From contig JAAYDZ010000030.1 of assembly GCA_012728975.1 (NCBI GenBank), positions 1 to 47,624 on the forward strand: a stretch of 47,624 nucleotides of DNA, given 5' to 3'. Of this stretch, positions 10,077 to 19,854 are shown piece by piece (the first letter of the stretch is position 1; each line of letters begins with the position of its first letter). Below the pieces are notes generated by a model. That model was not told the origin of the DNA, did not search any database, and saw only the letters and a program-made list of their open reading frames with translations. A program made the translations under genes and the position numbers. The stretch is from Bacteroidales bacterium. GTDB lineage: Bacteria > Bacteroidota > Bacteroidia > Bacteroidales > UBA932.

Positions 10077-11561
10077 TTATTTCTGATTTCTCAAGAAGAG
10101 AATTGAGCGTCTGATATGGTGATACATCACCTCATCTTCGTCAATGAATGGCACGGCATCACGGTATTCGGCAACGAACTCCTCCAGTATCGGTGAGGTG
10201 CGAAGCGGCCTACGAAACTCCAGCGCCTGAGCAGCATTCATCAGTTCGATGGCCAGCAGGGATTCAACATTTTGGATTACCTTAACACACTTGGTAGCAG
10301 CATTAGCTCCCATGCTCACGTGATCCTCCTGACCCTGCGAAGAGTCTATGGTATCTACGGATGCGGGAGTACAAAGTTGTTTGTTCTGACTCACGATGGA
10401 TGCAGCGGTGTAATGAGGTATCATAAACCCCGAGTTTAGGCCTGGGTGCGCGATGAGAAAAGATGGAAGTCCTCTTTTTCCGGAAATCAGTTGGTAGGTT
10501 CTCCTCTCTGAGATGCTACCCAATTCAGCCATCGCTATGGCCAGGAAGTCGAGATTGATTGCAAGTGGCTGTCCATGGAAGTTACCCGCGGAGATTATCA
10601 AATCCTCCTCTGGAAGGATGGTGGGATTATCGGTGGCTGAATTAAGCTCAGTGATAAAGACTCCTTCTATATGAGATAGCGCATCTTTAGTGGCTCCATG
10701 TACCTGGGGTACACATCTGAAAGAATAGGGATCTTGAACATGCTCCTTGGGACGATCAATGATTTCGCTACATTCCAAGTAAATGTTTATCATCTCCGCT
10801 GTTGTGATTTGTCCCGAGTGGGGTCTAATCTCGTGTACTCCCGGGGTAAATGGCTCAATCCTGCCGTCAAAAGCATCAATAGAAAGAGCGGCAATTTTGT
10901 CGGCCAGTGAAGAGAGTCTCTTTGCGTGACAGAGCGCCCAAAGTGCATGTGCCAGCATAAACTGGGTGCCGTTTAACAAAGCCAATCCTTCTTTAGATGA
11001 GAGCTTTAGCGGCTGCCAGCCGAAAATTGTTTCCAGTTCTTCGCCGGAATATCTCTCCCCTCGATAATCAAAATCTCCCATTCCAAGCAATGGGAGAGAC
11101 ATATTTGCCAGCGGCGCCAGATCACCGGAGGCACCAAGAGAGCCTTGACTATAAACTACCGGCGTTACCCCGTGGTTGAAAAAATCCACAAGGCGCTGAA
11201 CTGTCTCAAGTCTCACTCCCGAATAGCCATATGAAAGGGATTTAATCTTTAACGCCAGCATCAACCGCACAATATCTTCTTTCACTTCATCACCTGTACC
11301 GCAGGCATGCGACATAACGAGGTTTTCCTGAAGTTTCGAGAGATCTGCCGCACCTACTACCACATTACAGAGGGATCCGAAACCGGTGGTTATACCATAT
11401 ATCGGCTCAACCTGATTTTCCATCCTCTTGTCAAGGTAATCACGACACCTTGTTATGCGTTCCACAGCCTCGTGGCCCAACTCTATTCGACAGTCCGGCT
11501 CCAATAATGACTTTACATCCGAGAGACAATGAATTTTCTCATCTATATAAAAGGTATGCAT
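10077..11561 (-). CDS. hutH: Histidine ammonia-lyase
   Basis: This 494-residue member of the MIO-type ammonia-lyases converts L-histidine to urocanate. The self-cyclising Ala-Ser-Gly triad that makes the methylidene-imidazolone group is at 144-146 within GSLGASGDLAPLA. The early YGITTGFG motif (55-62) and the late SSQGQEDHVSMG motif are intact. It is the first gene of the hut run. The upstream gap holds the terminator of the SusD gene and then about 75 bases in which no convincing promoter pair is seen. Confidence 0.96.
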   Translation of the reverse strand: MHTFYIDEKIHCLSDVKSLLEPDCRIELGHEAVERITRCRDYLDKRMENQVEPIYGITTGFGSLCNVVVGAADLSKLQENLVMSHACGTGDEVKEDIVRLMLALKIKSLSYGYSGVRLETVQRLVDFFNHGVTPVVYSQGSLGASGDLAPLANMSLPLLGMGDFDYRGERYSGEELETIFGWQPLKLSSKEGLALLNGTQFMLAHALWALCHAKRLSSLADKIAALSIDAFDGRIEPFTPGVHEIRPHSGQITTAEMINIYLECSEIIDRPKEHVQDPYSFRCVPQVHGATKDALSHIEGVFITELNSATDNPTILPEEDLIISAGNFHGQPLAINLDFLAIAMAELGSISERRTYQLISGKRGLPSFLIAHPGLNSGFMIPHYTAASIVSQNKQLCTPASVDTIDSSQGQEDHVSMGANAATKCVKVIQNVESLLAIELMNAAQALEFRRPLRTSPILEEFVAEYRDAVPFIDEDEVMYHHIRRSILFLRNQK

Positions 11562-11638
11562 ATATTATGATTTGCTTTAGTTTTCTGTTCGCAAATTACA
11601 ATATTAAGCTTTTTTCCGGAATAATCTATCGTTCATTA

Positions 11639-11667
11639 AAAAAAGCCGGTAAAAAACCGGCTTTTTT
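11639..11667 (-). terminator. Terminator after the SusC/SusD pair
   Basis: Near-symmetrical hairpin: AAAAAAGCCGG pairs with CCGGCTTTTTT around a 7-base A-rich loop. On the minus strand it follows the SusD stop at 11702 by 35 bases and ends in a T run, separating the SusCD transcript from hutH. Confidence 0.85.
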
Positions 11668-11701
11668 AATTCAGGAGTCATCCCTGATCATATTACGGCT
11701 A

Positions 11702-13162
11702 TTAGTAACCGGGATTCTGATAGATATCAGGGTTAGAGTTAATCTCATCAATACCTATGGGAAGGATAGCTCTGAAGAATGTTCTGTCAATGGTCTTGTC
11801 ACGATACTGTGAAGTAGTACCGAAGCCCCATGCATCATCCTCAAATGTTACCTTCCTATTCTGGCGCATCTGCTCGAAGAAGAGTTTACCCTCTGTGAGA
11901 AGTTCTCTCCTGTACTCATTGTAAACAGCATCCTCATTTATAGTTGAAGCTGTCCACTCAGCTCTGTCGGGATCACGCTTTGAAATAGCATTGAGATAAT
12001 TTGCGGCAGCACCTTTGTCGCTCTTAAGAGCACATTCAGCTGCAAGCAGATAGATCTCCGAAAGACGGATAACCTTTATGTTGACTGCAGTATGGGTGCT
12101 CTTACCGTCACCGGCCAAGTTAGAATCACCAAGATACTTATAACAGCAGTCATCCCAGTTACTACGCTCCTCTTCGTCCTTCATGTGGTCATAAGTCATG
12201 ATACCCCAACGGATATCATTTGCACCCATGATGTTTTTCCAATATGTGCTGGCCATGAAGTAACCGTATGCATTTGAGTGTGCGTGGTTCTTGCGACTGT
12301 AGCGTACTCCGAGTGAGCTGGCACCGAGGTCTCCCTCGTTGGGATACATTGCAAACTCGAAGATGGACTCGCTACCGAACTGTGTTTTCCAAGAAGCCAC
12401 CCAATTTGCAGGAGTATAAAGTGTATAGGCCTTACTGTCAATGATATTCTTGAAACAGGTCAGTGCTGCTGAGAAGTTATCCATATACATATAGACCTTG
12501 CCGAGAATTGCCTGGTTACCATAGTAATTGAGATAACCGTTTGATTTGCTCTTTGAAAGGAATGGAGCAGCCTTCGTAAGGTCAGCTACCACCTGGTCAT
12601 ACACCTCTTTAACAGTGTTGCGCTGTAATTGAGCTGTAGCATCAACAGGAGCTGTCACAACGGGAACACCGTATGACGCGCCACCATCCATATTGTAGGG
12701 TTTGCCATAAAGACGAACAAGGTCGAAATGTATGAGAGCACGAATAGTAAGGGCTTGTCCAAGCAAATTGTCGAGACCGGTGAGACCCTCTTCTTTGAGT
12801 TTCTCGAGGTTGACTACAAGGTTGTTTGCCTGCAGGAGACAGTTATAACCGGTAGTCCAGAAACCAATTTGTGAACCACCTTCAGCCCTGTGGGCGAAAT
12901 AGTACATGTTGTCGTCGAAACCTGCAGTATAGATGGTGATATCACCCCCCTTAGCATCACCATATTGTACGAAGTTGCGGCCATAATAGCTGGAAGAGGT
13001 CATCTTTTGCATTAGACCGTTGATCATTACCTGAGCGTCAGCAGCACTTGTAATGCTGGTGGTTGAGTCTGCCTGATTGGTGGGGGTCACATCCAAAAAG
13101 CCTTCGCAGGAAGAAATCGCCAGGACGCAGATCAATGAAAGTATGATATTAATCTTTTTCAT
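11702..13162 (-). CDS. SusD-like nutrient-binding lipoprotein (pair 1)
   Basis: The protein has 486 residues from the ATG at 13162; an upstream ATG at 13174 would add four residues. The start MKKINIILSLICVLAISSC is a lipoprotein signal with the lipobox ISSC, followed by EGFLDVTPTNQ, the usual SusD N-terminus. TPR-type helices follow, and the protein ends DEINSNPDIYQNPGY, the conserved SusD C-terminal motif. Such proteins sit on the cell surface as the lid of the SusC channel and bind the incoming ligand. It follows its SusC by about 20 bases. The ligand cannot be inferred because no degradative enzyme is next to it. Confidence 0.92.
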   Translation of the reverse strand: MKKINIILSLICVLAISSCEGFLDVTPTNQADSTTSITSAADAQVMINGLMQKMTSSSYYGRNFVQYGDAKGGDITIYTAGFDDNMYYFAHRAEGGSQIGFWTTGYNCLLQANNLVVNLEKLKEEGLTGLDNLLGQALTIRALIHFDLVRLYGKPYNMDGGASYGVPVVTAPVDATAQLQRNTVKEVYDQVVADLTKAAPFLSKSKSNGYLNYYGNQAILGKVYMYMDNFSAALTCFKNIIDSKAYTLYTPANWVASWKTQFGSESIFEFAMYPNEGDLGASSLGVRYSRKNHAHSNAYGYFMASTYWKNIMGANDIRWGIMTYDHMKDEEERSNWDDCCYKYLGDSNLAGDGKSTHTAVNIKVIRLSEIYLLAAECALKSDKGAAANYLNAISKRDPDRAEWTASTINEDAVYNEYRRELLTEGKLFFEQMRQNRKVTFEDDAWGFGTTSQYRDKTIDRTFFRAILPIGIDEINSNPDIYQNPGY

Positions 13163-13183
13163 ATTCTTAAACATTTTTTTTCA

Positions 13184-16100
13184 TTAGAAACTGATTTCCA
13201 AACCGAATGTGTAGGTCTTTCCGATAGGTGTCTCCCAACCTCTTGTACCATAATGGTTGACCTCAGGGTCAGCAATCTTGTACTTAGAGAAGGTAAGAAG
13301 GTTACCACCGTTGAAATAAACACGAGCACTGCTCAAGCCAACCTTACTGACCCATTTGTTGGGGAGTCTGTAGCCCAAGTTAACGCTCTTGAGTCTTAGG
13401 AATGTCGCATCGTGGAGGTGACGGGTACTCTTTTGCATTGAGTCTGTAGGATCAGTACCGAGAATCTTGGGCTCTGTACCATCAGTATTGTAGTCAGTCC
13501 ACATGTTTTCAAAATAGAGCTGACCACGGATACGGTTCCAGTAGTAACCGTCATCGGCCATATCTTTCCAAGCACCGTCATAGAGATGTCCACCCAGTTT
13601 GTAGATAAAGTTAAGGCCAAATGTCAGACCATTCCATTCCAGGTCGGTATTGATACCGCCATATGCGAAAGGAGTAGCATCTCCAATTATGATCTCTTTT
13701 GCGTTGGAGAAGTTGTAAACCACATTGCGGCCGTTAAGCTGCGTGTCAGCATTATCGTTATTTGAATACCAGATATTGAGACCTGTTGCCTTTTCAACTC
13801 CGGCCCATTCATATCCCCAGAATGCGAGAGTGGACTCACCTTCACGATAGATGAATTTTGCACGTGAGTCACCTCCTGTAGGATCGTACCAGATGATGTC
13901 CTCACCACCATAAAGCTCGGTTACTTTTGATTTGAGGAATGAAGCATTGAGACCTGCACTCCATCTGAAATCGGAATTCCTGATGATATCACCGCTAATT
14001 TCAATTTCCCAGCCGTGGTTGTTGATTGAACCGATATTCTTGAGTGTCGAGCCAAAACCTGTCACATAAGAAATGGGAACATCCTGAAGCAGGTCTTTGG
14101 AGTCACGGTTAAAGTACTCTACAACAGCGTTCAGTCTATTTTCAAAAAGACCAAACTCCAATGCAAAGTTCATGGTGTAACTGGTCTCCCAGGAGAGGTT
14201 TGCATCAGCAGCATTTGCAAGTGCTCCACCGGGCTTTGTCATATAGGGATAACCATACGCGGCGAGAGAACGCCATCCGTAGTTGCTTGAAGGAAGTGTA
14301 CCGTTGACACCGTATGAAGCCCTGAGACGAAGGTTACTGATCACATCCTGGTCCTGCATAAAGGCCTCATTGCTGATGCGCCATGATCCGGCTACTGACC
14401 AGAAGTTACCCCAGCGTGAAGTAGCACCAAGTCTTGAAGAACCGTCGCGGCGGAATGAAGCGGAGAAATAGTATCTGTTGTCGAAGTTATATTCAGCACG
14501 TGAGAGGATGGACATCATTGAATTGCCCCAGCCATATGCGTTGGAATCCTTGGTGCCTGCAGTATAAACAGTATGGAGCGAACTAGTGGATAGGTCACTA
14601 CCGCTAGATCTCATAAAGTCCGTCCAGTTGCGCTCAGCCTCAAAGCCCACAAGTGCTGTAACATTGTGTTTGCCAAAATCCTTTGCAAAGTTAAGCGTAG
14701 ATGATGAAACCAGCTTGGTGTAGTCTGTCAACATCTCGTGAACCGAACCATTTACTGAAGAACCACTGAAGTGCTGAGCACTATAGTAAAGATGATCTCT
14801 TACCCTGGTATCATCGTATGAAAACACAGTACGGAAATTGAGCCAGTCAGTAAATTTAACAGTAGCTGTCTCGCTGATTGCAATTTTCAAAGTCTTTGAT
14901 GAGTTGTCCCATAAATCATTATAGTATAGGTTGTTCTGGGCAAGTGAAGCGTAACGGGAAGTCCAGGGCCCGCCTGTCTTATAGTCATCAGGCCAATAGA
15001 GGGGCCACAAGAGGTTGCGTGTCTGCATAAAGTAGTTGGCAGTAGTGCTTCTCGTATCGTTGTAACCGCTCATGTCGGTATGTGAAAGACTGATGTTGGT
15101 AGCCAGTTCAAAATACTTTCCTACCTTCTGATTGAGGTTAACGCGACCGCTGAGACGGTCAAACTCGTTTACGTAAACACGACCCTGATCTTTCGTGTAG
15201 GAGAATGATGTGTAATATGTACTGTTCTCGGTACCACCGCTCACACTCACATCATAAGTCTGATATACCGCAGTGCGGAAATAGGCATCATCCCAGTCAA
15301 AGAAGATGAGGTTGCCCTGATCGTCAACACGCTTTATCTGTCCGTCAGTAAGGGGTTCGATAGTAATGTTGCCATAACGCTCAGTATCGGGTTTGGTAAG
15401 TTTATAACCAAACATGTTCCATTTGCTGTTGAGCTGGCCGAGAGAGTATGAACTTGCATATTCCTGAGTTCTGCCCTGTTGCATACGATAGTCCCAGAAA
15501 ATCTGGTAGAGCATATCCACGTTGTCCTGTGGAGAAGCAGTTTCGTAGTTGTCGGTAGCCCAGCTGGGAGTGAGACCCACGGATGCTTTGAAGGTTACTG
15601 TCGGACGTCCGATCTTGCCTCTCTTGGTATTGATAAGAATTACACCGTTTGCAGCACGCGAGCCGTAAAGAGCTGATGCAGCAGCGTCTTTAAGAACGGT
15701 AATGGATTCGATATCACTCTGGTTGAGTGTTGACATCACGTTATTAGAGGTGTAGAGATAGTCACCCATTTGACCGGTAGTACCTGAAACTACGGGCACG
15801 CCGTCAATAACATAAAGAGGAGCATTAGAGGCGTTCATTGAGCCGATACCGCGGATGCGTATAGCTGAAGCTGAGCCCGCCTGTCCCGAAGTTTGGGTGA
15901 TCTGCATACCTGCAACCTTTCCGGTTAGGGCCTGCTCAAATGAAACCGTGGGCATGTCCTTGATGGCTTCTTGTCTCACAACAGAAGCGGCACCCGTATA
16001 TGTGCCTTTTTTGGCCGTACCATAAGCCACGACCATCACCTCTTCGAGGGCCTCGGCATCCGGACTAAGGACTACATCGATTCTGGTTCTGCCTCCCACC

Positions 16101-16345
16101 GGGATTTCTGCATTCACAAAACCGATTGAAGAAACAACGAGAATAGCATTTGAAGGCACATTGTCCAAAACATACTCTCCATTGTCAGAGGTGGCAACAC
16201 CGTTCATAGTACCCTTTACAATAACGCTTGCAAAAGGAATTGGTGTACCATCCTGAGAAGAAGTTACCTTACCGGTAATTCTTGTTTGAGCAAAAGCGAC
16301 ATTTACTGTAAGTATCGCCATTGCTAGAAGTAAGATTTTCTTCAT
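13184..16345 (-). CDS. SusC-like TonB-dependent transporter (pair 1)
   Basis: The protein has 1,053 residues. A signal peptide (MKKILLLAMAILTVNVAFAQ) is followed by a carboxypeptidase-regulatory-like domain (about 22-105), the SusC signature EALEEVMVVAYGTAKKG (about 105-121), a plug (about 122-235, containing SAIRIRGIG and LYVIDGVPV) and a 22-strand-type barrel ending in the aromatic LEISF. It forms the outer-membrane channel with the following SusD. The first 170 residues are clearly similar to the divergent SusC at 16667 (shared ITGKVTSSQDG and DAEALEEVMVVAYGT), so the two pairs arose by duplication or belong to one subfamily. No anti-sigma interaction domain is present at the N-terminus. 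Confidence 0.94.
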   Translation of the reverse strand: MKKILLLAMAILTVNVAFAQTRITGKVTSSQDGTPIPFASVIVKGTMNGVATSDNGEYVLDNVPSNAILVVSSIGFVNAEIPVGGRTRIDVVLSPDAEALEEVMVVAYGTAKKGTYTGAASVVRQEAIKDMPTVSFEQALTGKVAGMQITQTSGQAGSASAIRIRGIGSMNASNAPLYVIDGVPVVSGTTGQMGDYLYTSNNVMSTLNQSDIESITVLKDAAASALYGSRAANGVILINTKRGKIGRPTVTFKASVGLTPSWATDNYETASPQDNVDMLYQIFWDYRMQQGRTQEYASSYSLGQLNSKWNMFGYKLTKPDTERYGNITIEPLTDGQIKRVDDQGNLIFFDWDDAYFRTAVYQTYDVSVSGGTENSTYYTSFSYTKDQGRVYVNEFDRLSGRVNLNQKVGKYFELATNISLSHTDMSGYNDTRSTTANYFMQTRNLLWPLYWPDDYKTGGPWTSRYASLAQNNLYYNDLWDNSSKTLKIAISETATVKFTDWLNFRTVFSYDDTRVRDHLYYSAQHFSGSSVNGSVHEMLTDYTKLVSSSTLNFAKDFGKHNVTALVGFEAERNWTDFMRSSGSDLSTSSLHTVYTAGTKDSNAYGWGNSMMSILSRAEYNFDNRYYFSASFRRDGSSRLGATSRWGNFWSVAGSWRISNEAFMQDQDVISNLRLRASYGVNGTLPSSNYGWRSLAAYGYPYMTKPGGALANAADANLSWETSYTMNFALEFGLFENRLNAVVEYFNRDSKDLLQDVPISYVTGFGSTLKNIGSINNHGWEIEISGDIIRNSDFRWSAGLNASFLKSKVTELYGGEDIIWYDPTGGDSRAKFIYREGESTLAFWGYEWAGVEKATGLNIWYSNNDNADTQLNGRNVVYNFSNAKEIIIGDATPFAYGGINTDLEWNGLTFGLNFIYKLGGHLYDGAWKDMADDGYYWNRIRGQLYFENMWTDYNTDGTEPKILGTDPTDSMQKSTRHLHDATFLRLKSVNLGYRLPNKWVSKVGLSSARVYFNGGNLLTFSKYKIADPEVNHYGTRGWETPIGKTYTFGLEISF

Positions 16346-16428
16346 AGATAGTTTTTTTGTGTATTAATAATTAAATAATTAGGGTTTATTTTATTCCAAG
16401 TTCGTCTGGTTTTCCTGTATTTAAGTCA

Positions 16429-16460
16429 TAAAGTTAAGGATTAAAATTTAGAATGGCAAA
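16429..16460 (-). promoter_or_regulatory. Promoter of SusC/SusD pair 1
   Basis: Minus strand: TTTG, 20 bases, TAACTTTA. This is one base off TAnnTTTG in the -7 box. It is the best match upstream of the minus-strand SusC. Confidence 0.5.
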
Positions 16461-16547
16461 ATATTTTTTCGATCCGGCGGCCGGTTAAATAACTCAGTCT
16501 GTAAATGTCGCTTTTTTAGCATTTTGAAAAATTGCTATGGAAAGGGC

Positions 16548-16578
16548 TTTTCTTTTTAGATTTTTTTAGTTATTTTTG
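16548..16578 (+). promoter_or_regulatory. Promoter of SusC/SusD pair 2
   Basis: TATTTTTG at 16571-16578 matches the -7 box. The -33 position (16548-16551) reads TTTT instead of TTTG. The expected start of transcription is near 16585. Confidence 0.45.
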
Positions 16579-16666
16579 CGTTATAACGAAAACAAACTTT
16601 CGCATCTGTGCCAAAGTATAACCTAACTTATAAACATTCATTAACCAAACACAAAACCAAAAATCT

Positions 16667-19600
16667 ATGAAGAGATTGATGTTAATTGCGCTGTCCGCAC
16701 TGATTTGCAATGTGGCGTTCGCGCAGATTAGGGTTACAGGAAAAGTAACCTCATCTCAAGATGGCTCGCCCGTTCCGTTCGCGAGTGTTGTCGTTAAGGG
16801 CACAATGAAGGGCATAGCCACTCTTGATGACGGAACCTATATGCTTGATGGGGTTCCGGCTAATGCGACTCTTGTCTTTTCTTCCATTGGCTTTAATGAC
16901 CTGGAGGTTCCCCTAGAGGGACGTAGCGTGGTCAATGCGATCCTTACACCGGACGCAGAAGCTCTGGAGGAAGTTATGGTCGTTGCTTACGGTACTGTTA
17001 AGAAAGGATCCTACTCCGGCTCCGCTACAGTTGTCAGTCAAGAGAGCGTAAAAGATGCTCCTATCGTAAGCTTCGAACAGGTTCTCGCCGGTAAGGCTCC
17101 CGGAGTTCAGGCCGTATCAATTTCAGGCCAGCCCGGTGCCGATTCACAAATTCGTATCCGTGGCTACGGTTCATTTAATGCCGGTAATGCACCTTTGTAC
17201 GTTATCGACGGAGTCCCTGCGACAAGCGGTAACTGGTCTTCCGGTAACGCATCTGCAAGCGTTATGAACTTCTTGAACCCGAGCGACATTGAGTCTTTCA
17301 CCATTCTCAAGGATGCGGCAGCAGCTTCACTTTACGGCTCACGTGCATCCAATGGTGTTATCCTCATCACGACGAAGAGAGGTAAGTCAGGCAAGCTCAC
17401 TTCGACGTTTAAGGCAAGCGCCGGTTTCTCTTATTTTGCTTACAATCACTTACCCCTTGCAACAGACGAGCAAACCGAAACATTGCACAGGGAAGCCTGG
17501 ACCAACTATGGTAATGCCAACCCTGCCAGATGGGCAAGTTACGGTTCACTTGATGCATACGTAAATGCAAAGGTGGAAGAGAACTACCCTTCAAAAGATG
17601 AGAGTAAGTATATTTATAAGAATTGGGAGGATGTAATCTTCCGTACCGGTATCATTCAGAACTATGAGTACAGCATCTCCGGCGGTTCAGATAGATCCAA
17701 GATTTATGCCTCAGTAGGCTACACCGACCAGCAAGGTGTTGTTGTGGTTTCTTACCTCAAGCGTCTCTCAACTACTATTAACGCTGAAAGCCAGATAAGC
17801 AAATGGCTAAAAATTGGTGGTAACCTCCAGTACTCATGGCAGTATCAGCAGGGTCACCAGGAGGGTTATGTTACCAAAGCTAACCCTATCTTTATGTGGA
17901 AGATCCCCCTCAGCGAAAGATGGCCTTATGCATACAAAGAGGACGGATCACTCTATCTGGAGTGCTGGAACCCCTCAATGACTACAGTGAACCCGCTGGG
18001 TTCATGGGGTAAAGAGTATAACGACTACAACCAGAACCGTCTGCTTCTCAAAGCATATGCTGAAGTGAAATTTACCGATTGGTTAAAAGCTAAGACCATT
18101 ATCAGTAACGACTGGATCAACCAGAGAGACCGCTTTGCATGGTACTATGGTCACCCCAACTTCTATGCATATTCCGATGTAGGAGGTTTCATCTCTGACC
18201 GTAACCGTAATATCAGCCGCCTGGTAAGCTCCACCACAGTCAATTTTGACAAAACCTGGGGCAAACATCACTTGGGTGCAATGGTGGGATGGGAGGCAGA
18301 GCAGGAGACATACTTCTATCTCGGCCTTGCAAAGATTGATTTCTCACACCTGGGTGCCACAGAATCCATCCTTGCTACCGGATTTGACAACGGTCGTTCA
18401 TATTCTCAGGCTGATGCTCTGCTTTCAGCTTTGAGCAGTGTGAACTACGATTATGATGGTAGATATTACCTTACTGGCACATATCGCCGCGACGGTTCGT
18501 CAAGGCTTTCCAAGGAAACCCGCTGGGGTAATTTCTGGTCCATATCGGGATCGTGGAGATTCTCCAACGAAGAGTGGCTCAAGGCAGACTGGCTGAATGA
18601 TGCCAAATTGCGCGCATCTTATGGCACCTCGGGTACGCTTCCTTCAAACTACTACGGCTACATGGCTGTCTATGCCTACACATCTTATGGTGACTTTGGT
18701 GCAAGCTACCCTGCAAACCTGGCCAACTCCGATCTCTCATGGGAAAAGAACACCAACTGGAACGTTGCTCTCGACGCCACCATCTTCGACAGATATACCC
18801 TCACCGCTGAGTATTATAACAAACTCACCACCGACCTTCTCCTCGATGCGTCAGTGCCTACAACCACCGGTTTTTCAAGCACTCTGACCAATATCGGATC
18901 AATGGTCAACAGAGGTTGGGAGATTTCTTTGAATGTTGACATCCTCAGGACCCAGGATTGGGATGTGTCGGTAGGCGCTAACTGGTCTTATCTTCACAAC
19001 GAAATCCTCTCACTCTCCAAGGAGGGAGAGACTATAGTTAGTACCCCACACATTTGGAAAGAGGGTTACAACTTCTACCAGTTCTACACAAGGAACTATC
19101 TCGGAGTTTGTCCTGAAGATAACCACATGGGCAACTCTCGTCTGACAGCCGGTTACCCGATGTATGCAGAGGGTACCTTCTATGAGAAAGGCGCAACTGT
19201 TGACCAGACCGTAGTTCTCAAGGACGGCACGAAGATCGAGAAGGGCGGCACAATGCCTTACGATAGCTATAACTATTATCCCACCAACCGAAATAATGCA
19301 AGTTCTATGATTCTTGACGGTATGACCGCTATTCCGAAAGGATTCGGAGGATTCAATGCCAGCGTTAGATGGAAAGACCTCTCACTCTCAATGTCATGGG
19401 CTTACAGATATGGGGCATATGTTTGGAATGAGGCAATCGAGCAGATCAGTAACGACGGTTATTACACCTTCCACCGAAATATCGCTGCGCATCAGGTTGA
19501 CACCTGGTCACCCTCCAATCCTAACGGAACACAACCTCTCCGTATCGTTGGTAACAACCAGGGTGGTTACTACTACTCAAGCAGATATATTAGTAAAGCT

Positions 19601-19819
19601 GACTTCCTCAGGCTAAAAGACCTGACCCTCTCTTACAACATTCCCCGTACTCTCCTCAACAAGATCAATATGGTAAATGCACGCGTATATGTGTCTGGTA
19701 CCAACCTGATTACATTCGCCAACACAGATATCGATCCTGAGGTTACAGTAAATGGTCGCTACCGTTATGGTATGCCTGCTCTGAGGTCTGTTTCATTCGG
19801 TCTCGAAGTAAGCTTCTGA
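16667..19819 (+). CDS. SusC-like TonB-dependent transporter (pair 2)
   Basis: The protein has 1,050 residues with the same layout as its divergent neighbour: signal peptide (cut near AFAQ), carboxypeptidase-regulatory-like domain (about 22-105), EALEEVMVVAYGTVKKG, plug with SQIRIRGYG and LYVIDGVPA, then a barrel ending LEVSF. The N-terminal third is close to pair 1, whereas the barrel diverges more, which fits a paralogue adapted to another ligand. The SusD partner starts about 35 bases after its stop. No enzyme, sigma/anti-sigma pair or hybrid two-component regulator lies nearby, so this is not a full polysaccharide utilisation locus. Confidence 0.94.
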   Translation: MKRLMLIALSALICNVAFAQIRVTGKVTSSQDGSPVPFASVVVKGTMKGIATLDDGTYMLDGVPANATLVFSSIGFNDLEVPLEGRSVVNAILTPDAEALEEVMVVAYGTVKKGSYSGSATVVSQESVKDAPIVSFEQVLAGKAPGVQAVSISGQPGADSQIRIRGYGSFNAGNAPLYVIDGVPATSGNWSSGNASASVMNFLNPSDIESFTILKDAAAASLYGSRASNGVILITTKRGKSGKLTSTFKASAGFSYFAYNHLPLATDEQTETLHREAWTNYGNANPARWASYGSLDAYVNAKVEENYPSKDESKYIYKNWEDVIFRTGIIQNYEYSISGGSDRSKIYASVGYTDQQGVVVVSYLKRLSTTINAESQISKWLKIGGNLQYSWQYQQGHQEGYVTKANPIFMWKIPLSERWPYAYKEDGSLYLECWNPSMTTVNPLGSWGKEYNDYNQNRLLLKAYAEVKFTDWLKAKTIISNDWINQRDRFAWYYGHPNFYAYSDVGGFISDRNRNISRLVSSTTVNFDKTWGKHHLGAMVGWEAEQETYFYLGLAKIDFSHLGATESILATGFDNGRSYSQADALLSALSSVNYDYDGRYYLTGTYRRDGSSRLSKETRWGNFWSISGSWRFSNEEWLKADWLNDAKLRASYGTSGTLPSNYYGYMAVYAYTSYGDFGASYPANLANSDLSWEKNTNWNVALDATIFDRYTLTAEYYNKLTTDLLLDASVPTTTGFSSTLTNIGSMVNRGWEISLNVDILRTQDWDVSVGANWSYLHNEILSLSKEGETIVSTPHIWKEGYNFYQFYTRNYLGVCPEDNHMGNSRLTAGYPMYAEGTFYEKGATVDQTVVLKDGTKIEKGGTMPYDSYNYYPTNRNNASSMILDGMTAIPKGFGGFNASVRWKDLSLSMSWAYRYGAYVWNEAIEQISNDGYYTFHRNIAAHQVDTWSPSNPNGTQPLRIVGNNQGGYYYSSRYISKADFLRLKDLTLSYNIPRTLLNKINMVNARVYVSGTNLITFANTDIDPEVTVNGRYRYGMPALRSVSFGLEVSF

Positions 19820-19854
19820 TTATGAAAATCAACCCTAAATTAATATATGTACAA

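Larger units (their letters stand above)
16346..16666. promoter_or_regulatory. Divergent promoter region between the two SusC genes
   Basis: This 321-base gap has no gene. It is strongly A+T-rich apart from a GC-rich patch at about 16473-16486 (CCGGCGGCCGG). On the minus side, TAACTTTA (16429-16436 as its complement) is preceded 20 bases upstream by TTTG (16457-16460 as its complement). On the plus side, TATTTTTG at 16571-16578 has a T-rich stretch where the -33 box should lie. Leaders would be roughly 75-80 bases on each side. I see no regulator gene, riboswitch fold or clear operator. Confidence 0.55.
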
